30,150 bases of DNA from Candidatus Parcubacteria bacterium (GTDB lineage Bacteria > Patescibacteriota > Microgenomatia > UBA12405): NCBI GenBank assembly GCA_023443725.1, contig JAEZTF010000006.1, positions 1-30,150 of the forward strand, written 5' to 3'. How positions within the stretch are numbered: the stretch's first letter is position 1; each line of letters begins with the position of its first letter. Under the pieces are notes generated by a model that saw only the letters and a list, made by a program, of their open reading frames with translations, had not been told where the DNA came from and did no database searches. Below are positions 6,402 through 13,819 of the stretch, piece by piece. A program made the position numbers and the translations under genes.

Positions 6402-9353
6402 TCACCTCTCCAACTCCACTCCCATCTTTATATCCTTGTCTAGTTTTTGGTTAAACAACAATTTTCCTCCCACCAAACTTGCTGCCGGTTGTACTTGACC
6501 TGGTTGCCATTCAGCCGGATAAGAAATTAAATTAACTAATCCTGTTTCTCCTGATCCAGGCTGTCTTTGAATATAATTAATATAAGAAAATTTCTTTTTA
6601 CCAGATAAATCTAAGTTACTTGAGTATCTAATTTCCATAATCCTCTTTTTAGATACTGGTACTGTCATTAAAAATCCAATTTCTTTTTTACCATCAACTT
6701 CTCTAATTCTCAGTTCACTATCTTTATATATTTTTCTAATCGTTGTATCCACCCCATCCATCACCACTACCTGTGACAGGTTAATATCTTTAGGTAAATA
6801 TATCCTCACATAATTTTTATAGTCTCCTCCTGGCCAATTAGAATTTTTAGCCGTATTTTCATAAGTTACTTTTACAGTTCTTGAAACTGATCCATTAGTG
6901 ATATCTACCGCTTGTTCCATATTTCTATACAAAAAATAATTAGCCTTATTTACTCCAAGATTAGATTCTACTAAATAAAAATAATCCATCATACAGTTTT
7001 CAGCACTACATTTCCCTTTATAAATTTCCCCATTCCAACCCAATTCCCCCATTTTGTTATTAATTTTTTCATCATTAATCGCCAATTGAAGTTCATTATT
7101 TTCCAGTAAATCAACAGTTTTACTCATTAATTCAGCTTTTTTAAGAATATTCAAACCTTTAATTGTTTCAAACATCTGTTTTCCCAAACCTCCCAAGAAA
7201 CTTGCTTTTTGATTTGATCCAGGGAAAAATTTCTTTTCAGCATAAAATTCTGCTTGTTCATAAAGATTATCTTTGGTTATTTTTTCATTAAAATCAGGTA
7301 CAAATATTTCTCCGGTCACTTCTAAAACTGATCTAGCCACCGCCAAATCAATTCCAATTACTCCATCTACTTTAGTTTTCATTTCTTTATCATAAAACCA
7401 TTGAATATCTGTAGCAGTTTGGACGAAATCAGCTTTCCAGTTAGCATCTCTCATATACCAATTAGCTTCGCCTAAATGATTTTTAATCTCTACTGGTGGT
7501 TCCACGTGTCCTGATAGTTGTCCATCAGCTTCATAAACATCTTTAACTTCCAAATTAATCAATTCACCATCTTTAAATGTCAACAAACCATAACTTCCAA
7601 TAAAACCTCCTGTAGCTCTCAATTCTGATTCATTTTGAAATAAAACTAAATATTTTTTTTCACCACTACCTACACCCAAAAAATTTGGCAAAACATCAAT
7701 TATTTCCAATCCGTATTTAATTTTCTTTTTTCCATCAGCCAAGTTAGTTACTTGTCTTTGAGCATCCATTTTCCATTTATCTGGCAACCAATTTAAATCA
7801 CCAGTCAATCTTGCTTCTAATAAACCTAAATTATCGTCCAATACTTCCATCTGTTTTTTTATTAAAGTCAAAGTTGTTTCCCAATCAATTTTGTCACCTT
7901 CAAAAATAGCTCCCATCACCAAATTAGAACTTTTAACTAAATCAATTGATTCTTGTTCTATTTCTAAAATATTAGTTGCCACCCTTAAAGTATTTTGATA
8001 GTTTCTAAACCAAACTATTCCATTTAAACCCCAATCATTTATTTGATTGTCTATTTCTGTCAATCTGTTTCTATTATTCTTAACCATTTCACTCGCCTTA
8101 GCATACTTTTTAGTCTTAATTAATTCTGGTATGTTTTTGATATCTCTAACCGCCTTGTAAGTTTTTACTCCCCAATCTATTGGAATCATTAGAAACAAAA
8201 GTAAACTCATCAACAGCAAAACTAACCAAAAACTAGTATTTTTCTTACTTTTAACCGGTTCAACATTAACATTTGTTTGAACAGGGGTTTCATTTTGTTG
8301 TTCAGATATTGTTTTTTTGATTCCTTCAAATTTTGGAATTTCCCAAAAATCATCTTCTTCTTCAATTGCTTCTTCCGCTAATTCATTTTCAGAAATATCT
8401 ACTGCCTCATTGGCTTCTTCATTAAAAACTTTTATTAAATCTTCATTATTGTTTTTACTTGGAACTATTGTTTCTGGTTTAATATTCTCTTCAAAATCTT
8501 CAACTGTCTCTTCCACTTCAATTTTCATTTTCGGTTCTTCAATTATTTTCTTTATTTCCCAAACTGGTTTAGACTTTACTTTTTTTGATTGGTTTCTATT
8601 TTCTTCATCAATTTTTGAAAAAAAATATTGTAGTGTTTCTTCAATTCCCTCTTTAAAATCAATTTCTGGTCTCCATCTTAAATTTCTCTCCGATTCTTCC
8701 GCCATTTTGTTTTTATCTTCAAAAATATTCATTTCTTTTTGAAACACTTTCATTTTGGTCATTTTCGCCTTATCAATCAAAATCCTGGCTAAATCTTCAG
8801 AACTTATTGTCTTTCCCATTATCAAAAAAGATTTTTTCTCAGTGTTCGATAAAAAACTGGCTCTTAAAATTGCTTCTACTAAATCAGCTACATTCAATAA
8901 TCTAATTTCCTGTTCAGGTAATGGTACTTCTAAATTTTTATTCTTAACCGCCATTTCCAGTATTTCTGCCAAAAAAGTATCCCTTTCCATTCCTTCTCCA
9001 TAAACTCCCCAAGACTCAATTACTCGCCAATTTAGATCTACTCCCAACAAACCATTCTTTAATCTATCAATTAAACCTTTATTATCAATAGCAATAAAAC
9101 TGATCTTTTCACCATTTATTTTATCTTTTTTGAATACCGCTAAATCACCATGAAAATCAAAAATATAATCAAAATTTCCCTCAACTTCAGTCAAGTCTGC
9201 AACCCAAGTAAAATTATTTTCCAAACCTAATTCTGAAACAAACTCCCCTACACCAGTAACTTTTATATCTTTATTAATTAATTCTTTAGCCAACTTTATT
9301 GCCACAAAATTATCAACACCAATTATTAAAGCTGAAGGCAACAAAGAATTCAT
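6402..9353 (-). CDS. epimerase-like / transmembrane / DUF4012 fusion protein
   Basis: This 983-residue protein has three parts. Residues 1-250 have the fold pattern of NAD-dependent sugar epimerases (extended SDR), but the nucleotide loop reads IIGVDNFVAIK with most glycines lost, and no YxxxK catalytic pair is evident, so it is probably not an active enzyme. Residues 255-372 are an acidic, probably disordered linker. One membrane helix (374-392) leads to an extracytoplasmic DUF4012 region (about 420-983) carrying its hallmark NESELRATGGFIGSYG (574-589). DUF4012 proteins are often found near polysaccharide polymerases and flippases, as here, which suggests an envelope-glycan role by context. 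The start is supported by TAAAAT 6 bp upstream. Confidence 0.88.
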   Translation of the reverse strand: MNSLLPSALIIGVDNFVAIKLAKELINKDIKVTGVGEFVSELGLENNFTWVADLTEVEGNFDYIFDFHGDLAVFKKDKINGEKISFIAIDNKGLIDRLKNGLLGVDLNWRVIESWGVYGEGMERDTFLAEILEMAVKNKNLEVPLPEQEIRLLNVADLVEAILRASFLSNTEKKSFLIMGKTISSEDLARILIDKAKMTKMKVFQKEMNIFEDKNKMAEESERNLRWRPEIDFKEGIEETLQYFFSKIDEENRNQSKKVKSKPVWEIKKIIEEPKMKIEVEETVEDFEENIKPETIVPSKNNNEDLIKVFNEEANEAVDISENELAEEAIEEEDDFWEIPKFEGIKKTISEQQNETPVQTNVNVEPVKSKKNTSFWLVLLLMSLLLFLMIPIDWGVKTYKAVRDIKNIPELIKTKKYAKASEMVKNNRNRLTEIDNQINDWGLNGIVWFRNYQNTLRVATNILEIEQESIDLVKSSNLVMGAIFEGDKIDWETTLTLIKKQMEVLDDNLGLLEARLTGDLNWLPDKWKMDAQRQVTNLADGKKKIKYGLEIIDVLPNFLGVGSGEKKYLVLFQNESELRATGGFIGSYGLLTFKDGELINLEVKDVYEADGQLSGHVEPPVEIKNHLGEANWYMRDANWKADFVQTATDIQWFYDKEMKTKVDGVIGIDLAVARSVLEVTGEIFVPDFNEKITKDNLYEQAEFYAEKKFFPGSNQKASFLGGLGKQMFETIKGLNILKKAELMSKTVDLLENNELQLAINDEKINNKMGELGWNGEIYKGKCSAENCMMDYFYLVESNLGVNKANYFLYRNMEQAVDITNGSVSRTVKVTYENTAKNSNWPGGDYKNYVRIYLPKDINLSQVVVMDGVDTTIRKIYKDSELRIREVDGKKEIGFLMTVPVSKKRIMEIRYSSNLDLSGKKKFSYINYIQRQPGSGETGLVNLISYPAEWQPGQVQPAASLVGGKLLFNQKLDKDIKMGVELER

Positions 9354-9359
9354 ATCAAT

Positions 9360-9365
9360 ATTTTA
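9360..9365 (-). promoter_or_regulatory. -10 hexamer of the DUF4012 fusion gene
   Basis: TAAAAT on the minus strand, 6 bp before the ATG, without a TG extension. The CTA tract at 9376-9406 covers the expected -35 position. Confidence 0.5.
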
Positions 9366-9375
9366 ACTTGTTTTA

Positions 9376-9406
9376 CTACTTACTACTAACTATTAGCTGA
9401 CAACTA
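9376..9406. repeat. 7-bp-phased CTA tract 1
   Basis: CTA or CTG trinucleotides start at 9376, 9383, 9390, 9397 and 9404, exactly 7 bp apart, with variable AT-rich spacers. Confidence 0.7.
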
Positions 9407-9526
9407 AATTCATGCGGTATAAATACGGTCATTATGCGGTTATTTTTAACAAATTTAGTTAGTACTGTATCAAAATGGGTGTAAGAAACATGAAAAAATG
9501 TAATAACAGTGATGTATGTTTTTTAT

Positions 9527-9661
9527 AAAAATTGTTCTGATTCCAAAGTCTTAAAAATTCATACTACAAAGCTAAAAGCTATTTAACTAATTAACTAAAA
9601 TTGTTCGGACTAGCTTCCAAAGGGGAGTTTAATTGTCAAAAAATTTGTACTGATTCCAAAG
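9527..9661. repeat. three direct repeats of TTGTnC...TTCCAAAG upstream of the MFS leader
   Basis: Copies lie at 9527-9548, 9597-9623 and 9641-9661. Each has an A-rich lead, TTGTTC or TTGTAC, then TTCCAAAG; the middle copy carries extra bases between the halves. They could be regulator-binding sites for the promoter at 9691 or remnants of a duplicated sequence. Confidence 0.55.
9564..9597. repeat. 7-8-bp-phased CTA tract 2
   Basis: CTA trinucleotides start at 9564, 9572, 9579, 9587 and 9595 (steps 8, 7, 8, 8). It overlaps the middle TTCCAAAG repeat at its right end. Confidence 0.6.
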
Positions 9662-9690
9662 ATAAAAATATATCAAAAATGACAAAAATC

Positions 9691-9699
9691 TGTTATAAT
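9691..9699 (+). promoter_or_regulatory. extended -10 promoter of the MFS leader transcript
   Basis: TGT-TATAAT is a perfect extended -10. It stands 6 bp before the ATG of the four-codon ORF at 9706, the same spacing seen at full-length genes. The -35 region is weak. Confidence 0.7.
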
Positions 9700-9705
9700 T
9701 CCCTC

Positions 9706-9720
9706 ATGATACGACTTTAA
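9706..9720 (+). CDS. candidate leader peptide MIRL
   Basis: ATG ATA CGA CTT TAA encodes Met-Ile-Arg-Leu. Its ATG coincides with the predicted transcription start, so it would be read as a leaderless mini-ORF. Its last two codons and stop lie in the 5' strand of the RNA stem that sequesters the antiterminator (9713-9726 with 9753-9768), so a ribosome here must break that stem. Short leader ORFs of this kind regulate several antibiotic-resistance genes in other bacteria through drug-stalled ribosomes. Translation here is inferred from promoter spacing and structure only. Confidence 0.5.
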   Translation: MIRL

Positions 9721-9805
9721 ACATCATACTTACCACCGATAATAATCGGTGCTGGTGTTTAATACGTCCTTTTTTCCAAAAAATATAATCATTAATCTTA
9801 TTAAC

Positions 9806-9832
9806 GCCAGCTATTATTGCTGGCTTTTTTTT
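9806..9832 (+). terminator. intrinsic terminator abutting the MFS start codon
   Basis: GCCAGC (9806-9811), a 7-nt loop, GCTGGC (9819-9824) and eight Ts (9825-9832) form a textbook intrinsic terminator. The MFS ATG follows immediately at 9833, so the terminator can only act before that gene and leaves no room for a Shine-Dalgarno site. Confidence 0.85.
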
Positions 9833-11011
9833 ATGAATTTTAAAAACAAACTAAAAAGAAATATTAGGCTTCTTTCTTTGTTTAATATTTTCTACAACTT
9901 TCGGTTTTATTCTGTTCTTGCGGTAATTTATTTCGCCCAAATTACTCACTCCTATAGTCTGGCCGCTAGTATTTTTGCTATCGTTCAAATCTCTCAAGCG
10001 ATTTTCGAAATACCCACCGGTTATATTTCAGATAAACACGGGAGAAGTCTTTCTCTTAAACTTGGGTCTTTTAGTAATTTACTATCCATTATTTTATATG
10101 CCTTTTCCAAAAATTATCTTTTTTTAATTTTTGCAGCTATCCTAGAAGGATTAAACAGAGCTTTCTTTAGTGGTAACAACAACGCTTTAGTTTACGAGAC
10201 CCTTTCTTCATTAAAAGAAAAAAATAACTATCACCATGAATTTGGAAAAATTAATTCTTGGTTAGAATTAGCTGGTTTTATTAGTTGTGTTTTAGGTGGT
10301 TTTATTGCCTTTAAATCTTTGTCTCTACTTTTTGTTTTATCAGTTATTCCTCAATTCATTGCTAGTTTAATAAGTCTTGGTTTCGTTGAACCAAAAAAAA
10401 ATAAGTATAAAATAACTAGTTTCAGTCTTCATATCAAAGAATCTCTTAAGACACTTAGAAAAAGTATTAAGTTAAAGTATTTAAGTATTGCTGAAATCTT
10501 AGGATTTGCAGTCGGAGAATCTACTTGGTCTCTTCAATCAATTTTCTATAATTTATTTTTGCCGATTCCAGTAACTAATTGGATTATGTCTTTAAATTTT
10601 TTAACCAGTACTATCAGTTTTCGTTTAAGTGGAAAAATTATTTCTAAATTTAAAGCCATTAAAGTGCTTTTATATCAAGAAGTTTATGGACGATTACTTT
10701 ATTTAATTGCTTTAATATTTCCGTCTATTATTTCTCCTTTTATTATTGCCACTGCCTCAATTACTTATGGTCCTAGTACTGTAGCTCACAACACTTTACT
10801 TCAAAAAGAACTTACCAATCGTCAAAGAGCTACTTTCTCTTCAATTAATTCTTTTATAGGCAGTTGCCTTTATGCCCCAATAGCAATATTTATTGGTTAT
10901 CTTGCTGATAATTTTGGTATCACCAAAGCTATGTTGTTTGGTCAAATCTGTTTATTACCTATTATTTTTATTTACTATCAACTATCTCGTCAAAAATCAT
11001 TTTCTAATTAA
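9833..11011 (+). CDS. MFS transporter, possibly drug efflux
   Basis: This 392-residue, highly hydrophobic protein has the pattern of twelve membrane helices. Major-facilitator motif A lies between helices 2 and 3 as GYISDKHGRSLSLKLG. The ATG at 9833 is preferred to upstream in-frame codons because those lie in the leader hairpins and add an unlikely 28-residue extension; the protein from here starts with a normal basic tail, MNFKNKLKRN. The substrate cannot be read from sequence. The attenuator-like leader resembles those of resistance genes, which favours efflux of a ribosome-targeting compound, but this is inference. Its 3' end overlaps the convergent flippase gene by 15 bp. It is the only rightward gene among the neighbouring envelope genes. 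Confidence 0.85.
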   Translation: MNFKNKLKRNIRLLSLFNIFYNFRFYSVLAVIYFAQITHSYSLAASIFAIVQISQAIFEIPTGYISDKHGRSLSLKLGSFSNLLSIILYAFSKNYLFLIFAAILEGLNRAFFSGNNNALVYETLSSLKEKNNYHHEFGKINSWLELAGFISCVLGGFIAFKSLSLLFVLSVIPQFIASLISLGFVEPKKNKYKITSFSLHIKESLKTLRKSIKLKYLSIAEILGFAVGESTWSLQSIFYNLFLPIPVTNWIMSLNFLTSTISFRLSGKIISKFKAIKVLLYQEVYGRLLYLIALIFPSIISPFIIATASITYGPSTVAHNTLLQKELTNRQRATFSSINSFIGSCLYAPIAIFIGYLADNFGITKAMLFGQICLLPIIFIYYQLSRQKSFSN

Positions 11012-12208
11012 GACTATTATCATCAAAATGCTGGCCACCGCTTCTGTTGCCACAGTCGTCCAGGCCGCTCCAACAATTCCAAAAGAGGGGATGGTGATCA
11101 AATTACCAACTACATTAACAATCAAAGAAATTATTCCAATTATCAATATTTGTTTTTGCCCACCTTTAGCAATCACTGTAAAGCCCACCAAGTGAGAAAT
11201 ATAAGCAAACACCATAGCTACCAGTAATATTCTTAAAATTTCTACTGAAGGTCCAAAACTAACTCCTGCCAACACATTAATTATCCATGGGGCTAATACA
11301 AAAATTAAAGGAAAAACTAATAAGATACCAGCCAACATCAACCCAGACGATCTCCAAAACAAAGATTTTTTATTTGTTTTATTATCTGACATCAAAGGGA
11401 AAATACTGTTTACCAAAAAATAAGCCGGTTGGATTAAGTTGCCATAAATTTTATAAGCCAAAGCATAAAAAGCCAGTTGTTCCACTCCAATAAATTGTTT
11501 AATCAATGCTGAATCCACCGCTCGATCATAGCCGGAAAATAAAATCATATAAATTCCCATTGGCCAACTTTCTTTCAAAAATTCTTTCCAAAAAGAAATA
11601 TCTTTTATTTTTAAATTTATTTTGCCGATCATTGATTTCACTATCTTTATTCCGCTAAGTAAACTGATTACTCTGGCCATCAAATAAACTATCATCACCC
11701 ACATCAAATTAATCTGACTATTCCAAAGCAATAATGTCACCAAAAAAATTAATGGAAATAAAATATCCATCAACACTTTTCTACCCATCTTCATTTCTGT
11801 TTGGAAAATTATCTCCAAACTTCCGGCCACGGCTGTAAATATAATCATAATTAAAGCCACTAAAGCTTCCAGCCTTATTCCATTAAATCCTGACCAAAAA
11901 AATATCAATCCTAAACCTAAAAGGCCAGCCAATAGGGAACTAATCAATCTAAACCAAGCCACCTGAACATAAATTTCTTTTCTTTTTTCACCTTCATTTT
12001 TTGACGCTTCTCTTACTCCAATTACTTTAGTTCCAAAATCAGCCAATGAATCAAATAATAAAAATACCGAAGTAATCAACATATAATTTCCGTATACCAC
12101 TACTCCCAATTTTCTCGTCAAAATTGCTGTCGTTACTAAACTCAACAACACCATCACCCCTTTAGCCACCACTTGCACCAAAGTATTAATTATCGGCTTT
12201 TTTAACAT
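10997..12208 (-). CDS. Wzx-type polysaccharide flippase (oligosaccharide transporter)
   Basis: This 403-residue integral membrane protein has about twelve hydrophobic segments and the N-terminal pattern of the polysaccharide-biosynthesis (RfbX/Wzx, MATE-like) family: NTLVQVVAKGVMVLLSLVTT, followed by a TRKLGVVVYGNYML segment and a conserved DFG. Members flip lipid-linked oligosaccharides across the cytoplasmic membrane. Its partner is probably the O-antigen-ligase/polymerase-like protein encoded just upstream, and together they suggest a Wzx/Wzy-type surface glycan pathway; the glycosyltransferases of that pathway are mostly elsewhere. TAAAAT lies 5 bp before the ATG. Confidence 0.88.
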   Translation of the reverse strand: MLKKPIINTLVQVVAKGVMVLLSLVTTAILTRKLGVVVYGNYMLITSVFLLFDSLADFGTKVIGVREASKNEGEKRKEIYVQVAWFRLISSLLAGLLGLGLIFFWSGFNGIRLEALVALIMIIFTAVAGSLEIIFQTEMKMGRKVLMDILFPLIFLVTLLLWNSQINLMWVMIVYLMARVISLLSGIKIVKSMIGKINLKIKDISFWKEFLKESWPMGIYMILFSGYDRAVDSALIKQFIGVEQLAFYALAYKIYGNLIQPAYFLVNSIFPLMSDNKTNKKSLFWRSSGLMLAGILLVFPLIFVLAPWIINVLAGVSFGPSVEILRILLVAMVFAYISHLVGFTVIAKGGQKQILIIGIISLIVNVVGNLITIPSFGIVGAAWTTVATEAVASILMIIVLIRK

Positions 12209-12213
12209 AATCT

Positions 12214-12219
12214 ATTTTA
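12214..12219 (-). promoter_or_regulatory. -10 hexamer of the flippase gene
   Basis: TAAAAT on the minus strand, 5 bp from the ATG at 12208. There is no TG extension, so it is weaker than most in the window. Confidence 0.4.
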
Positions 12220-12305
12220 TCCTATTTATTTGAATAACTTTTTTAAAATTTCGAAGTAATCATTTTTTAAAGATATCCAACCTGCATCGTCAGATTGGCC
12301 GATCT

Positions 12306-12330
12306 TTAAAAAATCGGTTACGAGAAATTT
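12306..12330. repeat. TTACGAGAAATT repeat, copy 1
   Basis: A word of about 23 bp beginning TAAAAAATCGGTTACG is shared with 13766-13788 with one mismatch. Here it follows a CCGAT/ATCGG inverted repeat (12299-12317) in the gap between the ligase and flippase genes. Confidence 0.6.
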
Positions 12331-12341
12331 AAGCAAAAAAT

Positions 12342-13631
12342 CTAAATCAATCCCAAAAATATAGTTAATATCCACATATTTTGTGGTAAAGTCAACCAAT
12401 AATGATCTACCATACCACTGATTAATATAATTCCAATTATCAACCAATCTTCATTAGTAAGTTTTTTGTTTTTAAATAAACTATTCAAACCCCAAACCAA
12501 AATTCCTAAACCCAAAAATCCAACTTCACTCAAAGCCAAAAGTAAAATATTATGCACTGGTTGCAACCAAAAGAAATGACTTTCATTTTGAAAATTAGGT
12601 AAATTAACCAAAAAGTTTTTCATTCCAATCCCAAAAATAGGAGAGTTTTTAATCATTTCTAATGACGCCAAATTTAGTTGACCTCTCTTTATTAATCCAT
12701 TCTCATCCCAACCACCCAAAAAATTAACTATCGGATAATTAAAGTCAATTATTTTAATCACCAATATTAAAATTAAGACCAATGAAATTATTATTTTTAT
12801 CCAGTTTTTATTTTCTCCAAAAAACTTTTTAATAAAAAATACCAAACTTAAACCAGTTAATAACCAAATAGTCCTACTTCCAGTTAAAATTATTCCCATT
12901 AATCCCAACCAAAACACTACCCACCAAAAAATGTCAAAAATAGTATTTATTTTAAAGACTGCTCCCTTTCTCAAGGGGAGCTGTCCTCCGATGTCCATCG
13001 GAGGACTGAAGGGTTTTGTCTTCCACCACCAAAGCCACGCTACCAACAAAAATCCCGCCAAACTATTTGGATGTGAAAACGTTCCATAAGCTCTAATTAA
13101 CCCATTACCTACTACTGACATTTGAGCAATCCCAATTGTATTAAAATTAAAAGTTCTTTCTCCTAACCACCACATTAAACCCCCAAGGCTTCCACCTTTA
13201 GAAATCTGACCCACGGCTAACAAACTTTCCCCAACTATCCAGATCGGAATTATATATTTTAAATATTCTTTTATTAAATCTTTATTCTTTTTCAAAAACC
13301 AAACCGTCCAAGCCAATTGCATAATTCTTGCCCAACCATAAACCGCTGCCATCCTATTCGAAGCTAATAAAACATTTACCAGAATAAAAACACTTATCCA
13401 AAAATTTCTAAAACTAAAAATTTTATTTTTAAAACTTAAAAAATTAAAATTAAGAACCAATAATCCTATCCATAATAAATCTATTAAATATAAAGTCGGG
13501 GAGAGATAATCTATTCGTATTCCCATCACAAAACTCCAATCTGGCCAAAAATGTTTTCCTAATTGAGTTGGAATAAACAACAAAAACAAAAACAACACTA
13601 TTTTAGCCAATTTTTGTCTGATTTCCTTCAC
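12342..13631 (-). CDS. O-antigen ligase / Wzy-like polymerase family protein
   Basis: This 429-residue polytopic membrane protein has ten or more hydrophobic helices and the pattern of the Wzy_C/O-antigen ligase superfamily. That pattern includes a SHPNSLAGFLL segment in the first half and the extracytoplasmic stretch ESHFFWLQPVHNILLLALSE near the C-terminus, with the family's conserved PHN-like motif as PVHN. Such proteins polymerise or transfer lipid-linked glycans. The GTG start is supported by an extended -10 (TGG-TAAGAT) exactly 6 bp upstream. Residues about 205-224 are encoded by a family A palindromic repeat inserted in frame in a cytoplasmic-type loop. It is the probable partner of the flippase encoded downstream. 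Confidence 0.85.
   Translation of the reverse strand: MKEIRQKLAKIVLFLFLLFIPTQLGKHFWPDWSFVMGIRIDYLSPTLYLIDLLWIGLLVLNFNFLSFKNKIFSFRNFWISVFILVNVLLASNRMAAVYGWARIMQLAWTVWFLKKNKDLIKEYLKYIIPIWIVGESLLAVGQISKGGSLGGLMWWLGERTFNFNTIGIAQMSVVGNGLIRAYGTFSHPNSLAGFLLVAWLWWWKTKPFSPPMDIGGQLPLRKGAVFKINTIFDIFWWVVFWLGLMGIILTGSRTIWLLTGLSLVFFIKKFFGENKNWIKIIISLVLILILVIKIIDFNYPIVNFLGGWDENGLIKRGQLNLASLEMIKNSPIFGIGMKNFLVNLPNFQNESHFFWLQPVHNILLLALSEVGFLGLGILVWGLNSLFKNKKLTNEDWLIIGIILISGMVDHYWLTLPQNMWILTIFLGLI
12961..13018. repeat. family A palindromic repeat inside the ligase coding sequence
   Basis: Hairpin 1 pairs CTCCC...GGGAG within 12962-12980. Hairpin 2 is an 11-bp perfect inverted repeat, GTCCTCCGATG (12983-12993) with CATCGGAGGAC (12996-13006), and is followed by TGAAGGGTTTT. 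The module order matches the intergenic copy at 1261-1304. The gene stays open through it. Confidence 0.85.
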
Positions 13632-13637
13632 ACCCCA

Positions 13638-13646
13638 ATCTTACCA
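13638..13646 (-). promoter_or_regulatory. extended -10 promoter of the ligase-like gene
   Basis: TGG-TAAGAT on the minus strand, 6 bp before a GTG. It helps decide the GTG start, since no ATG lies nearby in frame. Confidence 0.55.
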
Positions 13647-13664
13647 CAACAATATGTTAAATAA

Positions 13665-13756
13665 ATTTTGCCGCAGATAGTATTTTTCAGCGCGCAAGCC
13701 GCTGAGTGGATTTTACGAAGGATGCGAGCACTGCAAAAATATTATCAAGGCAAAAT
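13665..13756. repeat. ~93-bp palindromic intergenic element, copy 3 (family B)
   Basis: The outer arms ATTTTGCC...GATAGT and ATTATC...GGCAAAAT pair. The interior CAGCGCGCAAGCCGCTGAG is nearly identical to copy 2. It lies between the end of jag and the ligase promoter. Confidence 0.9.
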
Positions 13757-13765
13757 AAACCAAAA

Positions 13766-13790
13766 TAAAAAATTGGTTACGAGAAATTAA
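13766..13790. repeat. TTACGAGAAATT repeat, copy 2
   Basis: A partner of 12306-12330 with one mismatch across about 23 bp. It sits between the family B element and the jag stop codon. Confidence 0.6.
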
Positions 13791-13819
13791 TTATTATGTG
13801 ACGAAAATTTTAAATAAAA

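Larger units (their letters stand above)
9354..9705. other. 352-bp divergent intergenic region
   Basis: There is no plausible gene here. It holds the DUF4012 promoter (9360-9365), two phased CTA tracts (9376-9406 and 9564-9597), two ATGCGGT words (near 9412 and 9434), three TTGT...TTCCAAAG repeats (9527-9661) and the promoter of the MFS leader (9691-9699). AAGGGGAG near 9620 may be a decayed family A repeat. Confidence 0.7.
9706..9832 (+). promoter_or_regulatory. putative ribosome-mediated transcription attenuator
   Basis: Four RNA segments form alternative pairs. Segment 1 (9717-9726, overlapping the leader-peptide stop) pairs with segment 2 (9753-9762) over 10 bp including one G-U, enclosing a perfect hairpin CACCGAT/ATCGGTG (9734-9751). 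Segment 2, extended to 9751-9763, can instead pair with segment 3 (9800-9811) over 12 bp with one bulged U. Segment 3 also forms the terminator with segment 4 (9819-9824). A ribosome stalled on the leader ORF would mask segment 1, allow 2:3 pairing and permit readthrough into the MFS gene. No known riboswitch consensus is recognised. Confidence 0.6.

Noticed and set aside
8317..8742. 141-codon plus-strand frame inside the DUF4012 fusion gene
   Set aside because: It is a serine/phenylalanine-rich mirror of the acidic linker on the opposite strand, with no independent signals.
9749..9832. N-terminal extension of the MFS protein from a GTG
   Set aside because: It lies inside the leader hairpins and terminator and adds 28 unlikely residues before a normal MFS N-terminus.
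12226..12447. 73-codon minus-strand frame after the ligase-like gene
   Set aside because: It overlaps the ligase 3' end in another frame, lacks a -10 box at the usual distance, shows no recognisable domain, and spans the TTACGAGAAATT repeat.
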